From NCBI RefSeq assembly GCF_010389155.1, contig NC_057767.1:22455723-22519722 (forward strand): a DNA stretch of 64,000 bases. The letters are read 5' to 3'. The position numbers were made by a program, and so were the translations under genes. The DNA is from Erigeron canadensis. Lineage: Eukaryota > Streptophyta > Magnoliopsida > Asterales > Asteraceae. The notes under the pieces were generated by a model. That model worked only from the letters and a program-made list of their open reading frames with translations. It did no database searches and was not told the DNA's origin. The first letter of the stretch is position 1. Each line of letters opens with the position of its first letter. Below are positions 19,779 to 32,030 of this stretch, piece by piece.

Positions 19779-21767
19779 TTGCAGGAAATAACCATCTGTG
19801 TTTGGATACTCGATTCCGGGTGTTCAAAACACATGACTGGCAATAAAGCATTGCTCAAGAACTTTATCGAACGATTCATGGGAACTGTTCGATTTGGGAA
19901 CAATAATTTCGCTCCTATCTTAGGTTATGGAGACATTGAACGCAATGGAATTGTCATCAAGAAAGTTCATTATGTTGAAGGATTAAGTCATAAGTTATTC
20001 AGTGTTGGACAATTCTGTGACAACAATCTTCAAGTTATTTTTCGACAATCTCTTTGCAAAATCCAAACTCTAGATGGAGTTGATATTCTTTGTGGCGACC
20101 GTGATGATAACCTTTTTACCGTTAATCTCGATAATAACCAACCAACCGATAATATTTGTCTCATTTCAAAGGCTACGTCAAAGAATGCTTGGTTGTGGCA
20201 TAGAAGGCTTTCTCATCTAAATTTTCCAACTATCAATACTTTGGTCAACAAGCATCTTGTTGAAGGCTTGCCAGACTATAAGTATGAGAGTGATCATGTT
20301 TGTCCTTGTGCTGTTGGGAAGGTTAAACGAGCTTCTCATAAACCGAAGAAATCTCCAAATTCGTTAGCACCTCTTCATTTGCTTCACATGGATCTTTGTG
20401 GGCCAATGAAAGTACAACGCCGAAATGGGAAGAAATACATCTTGGTTATTGTTGATGATTATTCAAGATATACTTGGGTCAAGTTTCTTGCATCCAAAGA
20501 TGAAACAACTCAGATTTTGATTGATTTCATCGCTTCTACCCAAGTAAATCTTCAACTTCCAGTTCATTACATCCGTTCTGATAACGGTACTGAGTTCAAG
20601 AATGCCGTTTTTGATGAATTTTGTAAATCCAAGGGCATTACTCACCAATTCTCTGCAGTTCATACCCCACAACAAAACGGTGTCGTTGAAAGGAGAAATT
20701 GAACGCTAGTGGAAGCTGCAAGAACAATGCTTGCTTATTCCAAGTTGCCTTCCAATATGTGGGCTGAAGCTGTTGACACTGCTTGTCACACTCAGAATCG
20801 GTCCATTGTCAATCAGCGTTTTGAGAAGACTCTTTATGAGGTTGTTAACAAACGCAAACCCAACATCAACTATTTTCATATCTTTGGGTGTGTTTGTTAT
20901 ACTTTGAATGAGCGGGAGAATCTTGGAAAGTTCGAGAAGAAAGGTGATGAAGGTTACTTTGTTGGTTATTCCATGACATCAATTGCCTACCGAATCTACA
21001 ATCGCCGAACAAATTCAATTCAAGAAACAATGAATGTTTGGTTTGATGAGATGTCGGGCATGATCTTTGAACAAGAAAGTTTGTTACCAACAAGTAATGA
21101 TCCAAGTGCTTCAAGTACTTCATCAAGGACTTCTACTTTAGCATCTAAATTCAAGAAGTTTCCAACTCCAACAAGTGATGAATTAGATATTCTTTTTGAA
21201 GAATTCTACAATTTCAAACCGATTCATGATGAAGAACTTCGAGTCATCGTTGAACCAATTAAGACAAATAATCCAATTCCTGACAACATTCATGAATCAT
21301 CATCAAGTTCTTCTGAGCAAGGTGCTACATCTTCTAGTAGTAGTTCTTCATCCTCTTCTAATGATTCTTCTTCACCACCTTCTCCTGATAATTCTTCTCA
21401 AGTAAATGTTCAAGAACAACCTACCCAATTTACTCAAACAACGAATCCGATAAACACTCCAAATGTGTATGTGCCACTTGACTTCAATCATCCATCCTAT
21501 GAGGAAGCTGTTCTACCAAGATATGATTCCATCTCTCAACAAAACTCAGGTTTTAATGATGATGATGTTGATGTTCAACAACAAGATCCTCTTCCTCATG
21601 ATCGCAAATGGTCACGTATGCTGAAAAATCATCCTACTGATCAAATTATTGGAGATCCACAAGCCGGAGTATCTACTCGTACTTCAGTAAACGAGTGTCT
21701 TGTTGCACTTTCTCTCAGCAACATCAAACCCAAAACTGTCTCTGAAGCTCTTCGTGATCCAGAGTAG
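19779..21767 (+). pseudogene. pol: Copia B pol: protease and integrase
   Basis: Protease DSGCSKHMTG lies at the start, then the HHCC zinc domain (WHRRLSHLNF, CPCAVGK) and the integrase core with [17 protein letters not shown] and QQNGVVERRN. A TGA at 20700-20702 interrupts the frame at a conserved arginine position, consistent with CGA to TGA. The frame continues to 21767, where TAG stands in place of the conserved tryptophan of a [11 protein letters not shown] motif. A Ser-rich linker (about 21300-21400) separates integrase from RT. The frame relative to gag is shifted by one. Confidence 0.9.
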
Positions 21768-21776
21768 GTTAAGGCA

Positions 21777-22602
21777 ATGCAAGAAGAACTCGCTCAGTTT
21801 GAAAGACTAAAAGTATGGAGATTAGTTCCAAATCCGAGAAAAGATGAACCAATCGGAACAAAGTGGATTTTCAAGAATAAAAAGGATGAAAATGGAGTGG
21901 TAGTAAGGAACAAAGCTCGGCTTGTTGCAAAGGGTTATTGCCAACAACCTGGTGTTGACTTCGACGAAACTTTTGCTCCAGTTGCAAGAATGGAGGCCAT
22001 TCGGATTTTCTTAGCTTATGCCGCATTCTGAAACTTCACTGTGTTTCAAATGGATGTGAAGACAGCTTTCTTGAATGGTGACCTCAAAGAAGAAGTTTAC
22101 GTTGAACAACCAGAAGGTTTTGTTAATCCTAAAAGGCCAAACCATGTCTGCAGGTTAGACAAGGCTCTCTACGGTCTTAAGCAAGCACCCCGCGCATGGT
22201 ATGATTCCTTAACTACTTTCTTGATAAGAGGTGGTTTTACCAAAGGCACAATTGACCCTACCCTGTTCATTCGTAAACAAGGTAAACATGTTCTTCTTGT
22301 CCAAATATATGTTGATGACATTATCTTTGGGTCAACTAGTCAAACATTTTGCTGAAACTTTTCATCTCTAATGGTTAATCATTTTCAAAATGAGCATGAT
22401 TGGGGAAATGAACTACTTTTTGGGTCTTCAAATCAAACAATTACCAAATGGTATTTTTATATCACAAGGTAAATACATTAATGATATGTTGAAAAAGTTT
22501 GATATGACTACATGTTCTTCAATTTCTACCCCAATGGTTGCTTGAACAAATATTAATGTTGATAAAAATGGGAAACCATTTGACCAAAAGAAATATAGAA
22601 GT
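21777..22602 (+). pseudogene. pol: Copia B pol: reverse transcriptase
   Basis: In frame with the integrase after the TAG. It contains [10 protein letters not shown], the [11 protein letters not shown] motif, [11 protein letters not shown] and the catalytic [10 protein letters not shown] at about 22306-22335. TGA at 22029-22031 interrupts the frame; near 22350 two small indels, one in a T run, shift it and restore it; another TGA lies near 22543. All domains are present but broken. Confidence 0.9.
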
Positions 22603-23256
22603 ATGATTGGTTCATTGTTGTATGTTACAGCATCTCGCCCAGATATAATGTTTGCAACATGTATGTGTGCAAGGTATCAAGCTGCTCCAACTGATTTACA
22701 TTTTCAAGCTGTGAAACGAATATTTCGTTATCTGAAGGGTACACCCAATATAGGTCTCTGGTATCGAAGGGATACTGGATTCAATCTAACTGCCTATTCA
22801 GATGCAGATCATGCAGGTTGTAAGCTTGATCGCAAGAGCACTTCCGGTAATTTACAATTTTTAGGTGATAAAATTGTGAGTTGGTCTTCCAAGAAACAGA
22901 ATTGTGTGTCACTATCAACAGCTGAAGCTGAATATGTGGTTGCGGCTAGTTGTTGTGCTCAAGTACTATGGATGAAGACTCAACTTATAGATTATGGTCT
23001 GAAATATGATCATATCCCTATCTATTATGATTCTCAAAGTGTCATTGCTATTGCAGTAAACTCAGTAAACCACTCTCGATCAAAGCATATAGATGTGAGA
23101 TATCATTTTCTCAAAGATCATATTGAGAAAGGTGACATCGAGCTCTACTTTGTGGGAACTGACTATCAGCTTGCAGGTTTGTTCACCAAACCATTGGACG
23201 AAAAGAGGTTTAATTTTCTTGTCTCCAAGCTTGGCATGTTAAATCTTGAACCTTAA
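22603..23256 (+). CDS. pol: Copia B pol: RNase H
   Basis: 217 residues, intact. Copia RNase H signatures are YSDADHAGC, the STAEAEYVVAASC segment with its catalytic glutamate, YDSQSVIAIA, the HIDVRYHFLKD region and a LAGLFTKPLDE end. The same frame as RT after the compensating indels. It degrades the RNA strand of the RNA-DNA hybrid during cDNA synthesis. Confidence 0.93.
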   Translation: MIGSLLYVTASRPDIMFATCMCARYQAAPTDLHFQAVKRIFRYLKGTPNIGLWYRRDTGFNLTAYSDADHAGCKLDRKSTSGNLQFLGDKIVSWSSKKQNCVSLSTAEAEYVVAASCCAQVLWMKTQLIDYGLKYDHIPIYYDSQSVIAIAVNSVNHSRSKHIDVRYHFLKDHIEKGDIELYFVGTDYQLAGLFTKPLDEKRFNFLVSKLGMLNLEP

Positions 23257-26199
23257 CTTATTTTGTTCTTGATACATTCTTAAAAAACAAAATACAAAAT
23301 TTGAAAAGATAAAAATCAAATACAAAAACATAAAATTTTGAAAAATAACAAAAAGATTTTCTTTTTTTTTTCTTTTTCTAGTGGCTTACATATACTATGT
23401 ATGTAACCCGGGCTTCATAGTTTTATTTATATCTTTGTGGTTTACATATACTCAGTATGTAACCAGTGCTTAAATGATTTATTTATTACTTTATGGCTTA
23501 TACATACTCTGTGTATAACCCGTTCTTAAAAGTTTTTATTTATTTCCAAAAAGTATTATTTTTCACGTCAAAATATTCTTTCACTCTCAATTATTGATAT
23601 GAGAAGCGAAGGATTGAACGCCTTTGTGTACTCCCTAGTTGTCTCATCTTGAACAATTGATTGAGTTAAATGTGCTTAAATGTTTTATTTTGCATCCAAC
23701 TTGTTGATGTAAGATGCGACGGATCGAACGCCTTTGTGTACTCCCTAGTATTCTTACTATGAACATTGTTGTTGAAGCAAAAATTTTGTGTTTCCAATTT
23801 TTTTTTGTTCACTTTAGACTCTCAAATTTTTCTGTATATATCACAACAAAGATTTTTTTGATCCCATAAAAACCAATTTTTGTTCTACCTTTCTATGAAA
23901 AACATGTTGATATACCTTTGCATAGATTAAGGGGGAGTTTGTGATTTCAAAAATTTCAAAACTTCAAATGTGTTTTCAAATCTTTTCATACACACGTTTG
24001 ATGATTTTCAAATGACTTTTCATCAATTGAAGTTCGTTGATTAGTTTGCACTTGAGCGATTCGTTCACTCCATGAACTTCATCATCACCGATGAGTTCTA
24101 ACCCCGGAGTATTCAATTCTTTCATTAGATTGTAAGGGTATTTTGAGTGATAATAATTTCGTGCAAATAGGATGGAGGGAGTAAAGTCGAAAATTGAGAG
24201 GTTATGGTGATATGTTGTGAGAAAAGGGTTAAAAGAAATGATACCCTTCCCTAAATTTCTCAAATCGCCGGGTAAAACACATTTCTATCGGATGTCATTT
24301 GTTGATATCTTGATAAAAACTTCATGGACCTAGTGAAGCGATGCACATCTTTACCTAACCACTCAAGTGTTTCTTAACAAATACTTGTTTCATTTCTCAC
24401 GGAGATTTTCACATTTCTATTGACTCTTCATTTGGAAGATGTTAATATTGAAAAAGGGAGACATTCTACTCCAGTCCCCGACTTCATTTGATCACGTTGT
24501 GTCTAGAGCTATCGTGCTTGATCATTCATTTGATCATTTTCATTTTCTTAAGACACATTCGAGTCATATCTTTGTGATATTATTGCTTATCAATGTAATA
24601 TAGCCGGAACATTTGTAGTGATATCTTAATTGATATTCCACGATGATCAAATGGAAATCCTACCAATGCTAACATCTTTTCCAACATTGAACGTAGGTCT
24701 CATAATTGCATTTATGTGATTATCGAGTGAACGAGAAGTCTATCAGTGACCTCCGATATTACCTAAAAGTCTTTAAGGATAATAGATTATGGTTATCAAA
24801 CGCCTTGGTGACATTGACCATGATTTATATTCTTTGAAGCAATCTCGTGGTTGAAAAGCTGCAAGACCACACTATGTTAGAACATTGCTTTGTGCATATT
24901 TCAATGATACATAGGAAATCAAAATGTTATACATTTGTATCGGTCATTTCATTAATCCTTTTGATTTTTGAACATGTTAACGGATCATTCTTATCCGGTT
25001 TTTCCATTTCTCTTCTCACAAACACAAAAACCAACAACACCATTCTATAACGTTTGTACCAACAACTTCAACCTTACATTTTAGTTACCCTTAGGATTCT
25101 TTGGGTTGGGCTAATGGTTTGGGTTGATGAGTTGATGCTTGATATTTCTCCATGCAAATTTCTTTTTAACTTGTGATATTTCTTTTAGTATTTAATCAAT
25201 CAATGTTTGCATAATGACATTGGTTCCCAACTTTGTCATTATGAGGGGGAGAAAAAGATTATACTTGATTGAGAGAAAAATTTTGAGCTTGATTTGTGCA
25301 AACATGGAGTTAGTGAGAAGGCTGTAGTGAGTGTATGGAGGTTAGGGATGAAGATAAGAGAGAATATTTAGAATTAAGGATGTATGGGATTAATGGAAAA
25401 ACTTGCAATTAATTAATGGAATTTCAGTCAATTGAGCTCAAATTTTCACTGGATTAAATCATTTAGTCGACTGAGTTCTTGACTTGAAAAAGAAAATCAA
25501 GATGATTACAAAGATAAGAATGAGACCAATGATGAGAGGATATTATCTCAAGATGGAACAAACGTTCAAAGATGCTCCAAAATGTTTATACTCATGAATT
25601 AAGGGGGAGCATGATCACTTCATAGGAGATTTATCCAAATTTCATTCAAATATTTACTTTCCAAAGTGTTCAAGTTAAATGTAACAAAGATCAAAGCTAC
25701 GAAAAGTTGAAAATTGATTGGAAGATTCAAGACCAAGAAGTAAAGCTTCAAAAGAGTCTTCATCAACAGATTTCATTCAAGATCTTCAAGTTGTTCATTT
25801 ACACTTGTTCAAGAATGTTCCTATGCATACATCAAGGGGGAGAGTACAAGTTTTTGATACTTTATTCCAAGAAAACAATTTTCACTCAAGAATCGAAGAT
25901 TGAAGAACCAACGCCAAGTTTATACCTTCCGCATTTCAAAAGACAACTCTGATTCTTAGTTCAACAATTTTCAAAGATTCAAGACACATTTTTTATTCTC
26001 TGTTCAATTAAGAACATTGAGAATTACCTTATGTTTTAACTTCAAGAAGTCCAAGACCAAGATTGATTCAAGCTCTCCAAAGACAATGAGAAAGCTTTGA
26101 AGACTTGTTTCATCATACCAATTGTCTACACCACCGGGCTCATCAACTTCATTCCTACAAGACAAAATAACACGTACTTCATCCATTACAATATATCAC
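23257..26199 (+). other. Copia B long non-coding 3' region with palindromes and repeated purine tracts
   Basis: Nearly 3 kb without a credible ORF. Three copies of a 60-65-bp unit at about 23380-23530 each hold a palindrome of the type GGTTTACATA/TATGTAACC (best at 23439-23464). Two copies of a segment around GAACGCCTTTGTGTACTCCC lie at about 23598-23650 and 23705-23757. From 23980 to 24740 it is well conserved with Copia C. AAGGGGGAG-type purine tracts occur near 23928, 25240, 25600 and 25837 before the functional one at 26200. Confidence 0.8.
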
Positions 26200-26211
26200 T
26201 AAGGGGGGGAA
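26200..26211 (+). other. Copia B polypurine tract
   Basis: TAAGGGGGGGAA lies immediately before the 3' LTR start TGTTAG; primer for plus-strand synthesis. Confidence 0.92.
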
Positions 26212-26552
26212 TGTTAGAAATCAAAAAATAGTGATAAATTGTAATTAAGATTGTGGACTTACTTGTTGTTAAATCATAGATATATGATAACTAAGGATGA
26301 GGAGCTAAATATAAAGTTTAGCATGTGTAAGGACTTATAGTATAAATACTCCTCATTCCTTAGGCATCATATAAATACATGTACATATAACTATTTCAAT
26401 AACAACATTCATAATTTCCTTACACCTTTGTCCGTCTCAAAACACACACACACATACTCTCTCCCAATACACACACTAAACACACCAAGAACACACACAC
26501 TTACATCCACCATTGTTGAGATCGAATCTAGAGCAGAAATCGTGTTATTACA
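26212..26552 (+). repeat. Copia B 3' LTR
   Basis: Near-identical to 14420-14756 and followed by the target duplication CCACC (26553-26557). Confidence 0.95.
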
Positions 26553-27301
26553 CCACCAGCCTCAAAAACCCCTCAATGTCCCTTCGTATAACCAATATGT
26601 CAAGCATATCATCAGGAAGATATATACCTGGGCTCTTCAATGTTCTTGTGAAGGAATTTTTCCACCCGCTCATTGTAAGCAGCCTTCTGTTCTGTAAAGC
26701 TCTTGGCCAAGTGAGCCATTGGTGCTCAGATAGAGCGGGAACTGGTGACACGACAGCTTGAGCTGCTCCCAAAGATTCCTCACCTGTGTGAGAAGAAGCT
26801 GTGCGTCTCGGGTTTCGTCCACTAGTAGCGAGGGCCTGCAAAAAGACGACAAACCATCAAAACTTTCAATCCCCAAAATATTATCCACCATATATGCTCC
26901 ATAAGGGGGTCAGGCCTGCACAGGGTCAGACTGCGATGCAGTCTTGATGGACTGCGAAGCAGTCTAAACCTCGAAAACAATAACACCGGCGCAGTTTGGT
27001 AACTGCGTCGCACTCTTAGACAAACAAACTGCGGCGCAGTGTAAAAACTGCGCCGCACTCTTAGCGAAACTGGAAAAAAAATCTGAGGATTTTAACAAAG
27101 GTTTCAAACCATTAAACACCAAAACTTCAAAACTCCCAATCTATTCGCGTATTCCATTAATCAAACAATTGACACAAGAAAACCCCTACCCATTCATGAG
27201 TTCTAATTTATTCAAGCATGATAACAAATCCAGGAGTAAATCTATATAATGCAAGTCAAACAAGCTAAATAGAGGATACTAACCTTTCCAGATCTCGTCA
27301 T
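26553..27301 (-). pseudogene. ATHILA-family ORF, first exon, intron and proximal part
   Basis: On the minus strand an ATG at 27301 encodes MTRSGK and is followed at 27283 by GTTAGT, a good splice donor. A pyrimidine-rich acceptor ending TTTTTGCAG precedes 26835, where an open frame begins in the right phase (phase 0). The 448-bp intron holds ACTGCG-type palindromes. The exon runs to 26553, and its frame passes into 14419 once Copia B and one CCACC copy are removed. The first exon resembles the short Arg/Lys-rich starts seen before other Athila 3' ORFs, but the splice model is inferred. Confidence 0.65.
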
Positions 27302-27856
27302 GATGATTATTGTGCAAAAGAAATAAGAACTCAAAGAAATTAAGATGAGAAAGAAGGAAAAATCGGAAGGTTTTCTTGAGAGAGAAATTGGTTGAAGATT
27401 TTAGGGTAAAAGTAAAAAGTGAAACAACCTTAGCCTCTTATTTGTTTGACCAGATCTGACCCAACTGCGTCGCAGTTTTGTTTTTTTTTTTTTTTTTTGG
27501 ATTTTTGAATTTTCTGAACAATACAAAAACTGCGTCGTATCAACCTATATGCGTCGCAGTCTCTTATTTGCAGAGTAGGGAAACTGCGTCGCATTAACCT
27601 ATAAGCCAAAAACTGCGTCGTATCAACCTATATGCGTCGAATTTTCTGAACAACACACACTTACCTTGAATTTCGTCCACCAAAAACTTACCGGATCGCG
27701 TAGAGAAGCTCCAGACCTGCAATACTCAACATAATCACCTTAAAAACATGAAAATTGCTAAAAACTGAACAAAAACGGAAAATCATCAAACACGGGTTGC
27801 CTCCCGCGAAGCGCTTAATTTATTTACGAGTCTTTAGCTAGACTCGAAGTCTTTCT
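27302..27856 (-). other. Athila spacer between pol and the ATHILA-type ORF
   Basis: Non-coding. It holds the 13-base palindrome ACTGCGTCGCAGT at 27464-27476 and several degenerate relatives (ACTGCGTCGTAT, ATGCGTCGCAGT, ACTGCGTCGCAT) between 27525 and 27645, plus an 18-20-base T run near 27480. The end near 27790-27830 has GGTTGCCTCCCGCGAAGCGC, a sequence I have seen just after pol in many plant Gypsy elements. Confidence 0.7.
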
Positions 27857-29161
27857 TCATTGCTTCATCTCGAAAAATGGAAGTTCGTCAACGACGACTC
27901 CCACACTTTCTTCTTCCACATTGTAAAGCTTCAACCTGTGACCATTAACAATAAAAGTAGTTCCATCCGATTTAAACAATTCAACATAACCAGACGGGTA
28001 TACATGTTTGATCACAAAAGGGTCGGTCCACCTAGATGTCAACTTGGGTTGCTTAAACTTATACTTAGAAAGGAACAACAAAACTTTATCACCGGCTTTA
28101 AAATCCTTCTTTCTAAGCCTACAGTTATGCCAAACTTTAGTGCGTTCCTTATAAAGAAAGGAGTTATCATAAGCATACAACCTAAGTTCATCAAGTTCAT
28201 TTAGTTGCATTGATCTTAAATCACCGGCTTCAACTAGGTCCATGTTGCAATTCTTGAGCGCCCAATAGGCCTTATGCTCAATTTCGATAGGGAGATGACA
28301 AGTCTTTCCATAGAGCAACCGGAATGTGGTAGTCCCAATCGGTGTCTTGTAGGCGGTCCTAAATGCCCATAGAGCATCATCAAGCTTGGTGGACCAAGAC
28401 TTCGGGTTATCTCCTACGGTCTTCTCAAGAATTCTTTTCAATGCCCAGTTCGTATTTTCAACTTGGCCACTCGTTTGCGGGTGGTAAGAGGTTGAAAAGC
28501 GGTGATTGACACCGTACCTCTTTAGCACCTTAGCGAGTTGATGATTCGCGAAATGATTTTCGCGATCACTGATTAAGGCCTTGGGCATTCCAAACCTACA
28601 GAAAAGCTGTTTTAAAAAGTGAACGACAACACGTGCATCATTCTTTGGCAAGACTTTAGCCTCAGCCCATTTTGAAACATAATCAACAGCTACAAGGATA
28701 TACAAATTCCTATGTGACGGGGGAAAAGGTCCCATAAAGTCAATACCCCAAACATCAAAAACTTAACATACCTGAATAAAGTTTTGAGGCATTTCATCAC
28801 GTTTGGAAATGTTACCTTGTCTTTGACAAACATCACAAACCTCTACCAAAGTTTGTGCTTCCTTGAACACGGTCGGCCAATAGAATCCAGCATCATACAC
28901 CTTCTTACCAGTGACTGATGGTCCATAGTGTCCACCGGATGGCCCATGGTGACAAGCATCAAGAATTTGTCGGGTCTCATCTTCCGACACACACCTCCTA
29001 ATCATCCCATCTGCACAAATTTTAAACAAAAATGGATTTTTCCAAAAATAATGCTTAGCCTCGGTAAAAAAGTTTCCTCCTTTCTTGCTTCGACATATCT
29101 TCTGGAATTGCACCTGAACTAAGATAGTTAGCAATATCGGCAAACCAAGGACCTGTTTCAA
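27857..29161 (-). pseudogene. pol: Athila pol: integrase
   Basis: It begins after a one-base shift in a T/A run near 29065-29090. The HHCC zinc domain is HHGPSGGHYG with CDVCQRQG, and the DDE core has IDFMGP (just upstream of 28735), ISDREN and the glutamate of [12 protein letters not shown] near 28763 splits the frame just before the first catalytic aspartate. The C-terminal part has [24 protein letters not shown] replaces the usual SDRG/SDGG. Ends close to the pol-env spacer. Confidence 0.88.
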
Positions 29162-31994
29162 GCTTCATCAAAAACTCATCAGGAAAATCATCATTAATTT
29201 CATGCTCTTGTAACTCCTCAAGGTGAGGGTTTTCGAGCCTACTTAAGTGATCGGCCGCCACATTTTCCACTCCCTTTTTATCCTTGATCTCTATGTCAAA
29301 TTCTTGCAAAAGCAAGAGCCAACGGATGAGACGGGGTTTGGCATCTTGTTTGGAAAACGATTACCTCAATGCGGAATGGTCGGTGTAAACTATGGTCTTA
29401 TTCAAAACCAAGTAAGGATGAAATTTGTCAAAAGCATACACAACGGCCAACAACTCTTTCTCAGTCACAGTGTAGTTTTGTTAGGCCGGATTCAAGGTCT
29501 TGCTAGCATAAGAAATAGGGCGGAAATGTTTATCCTCCATTTGGCCTAAAACGGCCCCTAAGGCAAAGTCGCTAGCATCACACATCAACTCGAATGGTAA
29601 TGACCAATTAGGGGGAGTCATAATGGGAGCATTAGTCAAATTCTCTTTCAACAAGTTGAATGCATCAAGACACTCTTTATCAAACAAAAACGGGATATCC
29701 TTCTCCAACAGCTTGGTCATAGGCCGGGTGATTTTAGAAAAATCTTTTATGAACCTTCGGTAAAAACCGGCACGACCAAGAAAGCTTTTAATAGATTTAA
29801 CATTTATCGGTGGAGGCAATTTACTTATCACATCAATTTTAGCTTTATCAACCTCTAACCCTTCCTTAGAAACTTTGTGTCCCAAAACAATGCCTTCTTT
29901 AACCATAAAGTGGCACTTTTCCCAGTTTAAAACTAAGTGTGCCCGTTCACACCTTTCCAACATCTTATCAAGACTAACTAGACAATTTTCAAAAGAATTC
30001 CCAAACACAGAAAAATCATCCATAAAAACTTCCATGGATGTTTCAATCATATCCTGAAAAATAGTTATCATACAACGTTGGAAAGTCCCCGGGGCATTAC
30101 AAAGACCGAATGGCATCCTCCTATAGGCATTAGTGCCAAAGGGGCAAGTAAAAGTGGTCTTCTCTTGGTCTTTCGGGTCAATGGGTATTTGAAAGTACCC
30201 AGAAAACCCATCCAAAACACAAAAATACCCATTCCCGGCGAGCCGTTCGAGCATTTGATCAATAAAGGGCAATGGGAAGTGATCCTTGCAGGTCGCATCA
30301 TTTAGTTTCCGATAGTCAATACATACCCTCCAACCCGTGATAGTTCTTATGGGAATCAATTCATTTATATCATTTAAGACAACGGTCATCCCACCCTTCG
30401 GTACACAATGTACCGGACTCACCCATGAACTGTCCGAGATGGGGAATATGATTCCCGCATCCAATAACTTAATGACTTCTTTTTTTACAACATCTTTCAT
30501 GTTCAGATTCAATCTTCGTTGTCTTTGCACAACAGGTTTGACATTATCAACAAAGTTTATTGTGTGCTCACAAAATTCTGGACTTATACCCGGAATATCG
30601 GAAATTTTCAATGCAAAGGCCCTTTTATGAGCCTTCAAGACAGTAATAAGCCTAGATTTTTCATCCTCCATTAAGGATGATGAAATGACAACAGGGAGTA
30701 AAGAAGTACCTTCTAAGTATGCATACTCCAAATGATCCGAAAGTGGTTTGAGCTCCAAATTGGTAGGAGGGCTCTCAACCGAAGTAGGCACCCTTTTGCT
30801 CCTATCAACCTCGATCTCTTCAAAAGATTCACCATCCGGTGGAGTTTCATCTACACTTAATGCCATGATCTCTTGCATCATCTCATCTACCTTCTCCTGT
30901 TCTTCTTCATTACAAGCTAACAAAGCTTGCTCATCCTCCATGTCCAAGTAATACATTAGCTCTTTTTCCAAAGCATCCTCTTCTTCAACAACATCTATCC
31001 TGAAACAAGATTCATCACAAGAGTAAGGATGTTTAAGAACTCTATCAACATTAAACACAACTCGGTCATCACCTACACCTAGAGAAACTTCCTTACCCTT
31101 GACCTGGATGATAGCATCCGCGGTCATAAGAAATGGGTGGCCCAGGATGAGAGGTACATTTACGTTCGCCTCCATTTCTAATATAACAAAATCTACCAAG
31201 AAAATCATGTGCCCCACCTTAATCTGCAAATTTTCCGCTATCCCCATGGGATATTGGAATGATCTATCCGCAAGCCTAATGCTCATGCGGGTCGGGGTCA
31301 ATTCACCTAGGGACAACTTCTTATAGACCGAGTAAGGCATTAAATTAATGCTGGCTCCAAGATCGGCCAATACCTTATACAATTTAATACCAAAAGAACA
31401 AGAGATAAGAAAACTCCCTGGATCTTCCAACTTAGGGGGTATCTCGTTCTTTATGATGGCGGAAACCTCGGCACTCATCACCGTCGTTTTGCCTTCTTCA
31501 AGCTTCTTCCTGTCCGAAATGAGATCCTTGAGAAACTTTGCATAGTTGGGCATACCTGCAAGAAGATCAACTAACGGGACAGTAATATTAACATTTTGAA
31601 TTAAATCAACAAACTTCTTAAAGTTTTCCTTGATCTTCCCCTTCTTCAACCGTTGAGGAAACGACACCTTCGGTTGGTAGGGCTTCACCGGAGGTGTCTC
31701 AACAGTAGGTTTCTCAATATTGGTCGACGGAACAGCCGAAGGCTTCACGGTCGGGCTCGGCTACGTCTCGATCTCTGCATCAACAGTTTCTTCATCTGGA
31801 ACCTGCACAAGAGGAGTAACAACCTTAGGTAAAGAATTTGCAGAATCATAAGTTTTACCTGCTCTTGTTGTGATTGCGTTCACTTGTTCATTCCTAGCAT
31901 TCAGGTGGTTGTATTTGCCTCCAGATCCTTAGTTGTTCTGTTGAGGCTTAGGATTCTGCTGAGTATTGCTCGGTAAGGTACCGGGCTGCCTGTT
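29055..31994 (-). pseudogene. pol: Athila pol: protease, reverse transcriptase, RNase H
   Basis: Counting from 31748, the protease active site DLGAS is at residues 129-133. RT follows with CVDYRKLNDAT, YRRMPFGLCNAP and the catalytic FMDD at residues 575-578 (30015-30026), the variant typical of Athila. RNase H begins near ELMCDASDFALGAVLGQ. In-frame stops at about 31930 and 31764 (upstream), 29481 (TAA at a conserved glutamine) and about 29363 break the frame; it resumes at 29315 with the RNase H end ([12 protein letters not shown]). All are in one frame with gag, consistent with a single ancestral gag-pol ORF. Confidence 0.9.
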
Positions 31995-32030
31995 TGAAGT
32001 TCCTAGCCTTTCAAGTTTCGCCTCAATATC

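Larger units (their letters stand above)
14420..26552 (+). mobile_element. Copia B: 12.1-kb SIRE-like Ty1/Copia retrotransposon
   Basis: LTRs of 337 bp (14420-14756) and 341 bp (26212-26552), both TGTTAGAAAT to ATTACA, enclose a tRNA-Met primer site, gag, PR, INT, RT, RNase H, a 3-kb non-coding 3' region and a purine tract. CCACC flanks both sides (14415-14419, 26553-26557). By eye the LTRs differ at about ten substitutions and one 4-bp indel. Despite that modest age, gag and pol hold about ten stops or frameshifts. Unlike Copia A and C, no 3' ORF is present. Confidence 0.95.
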
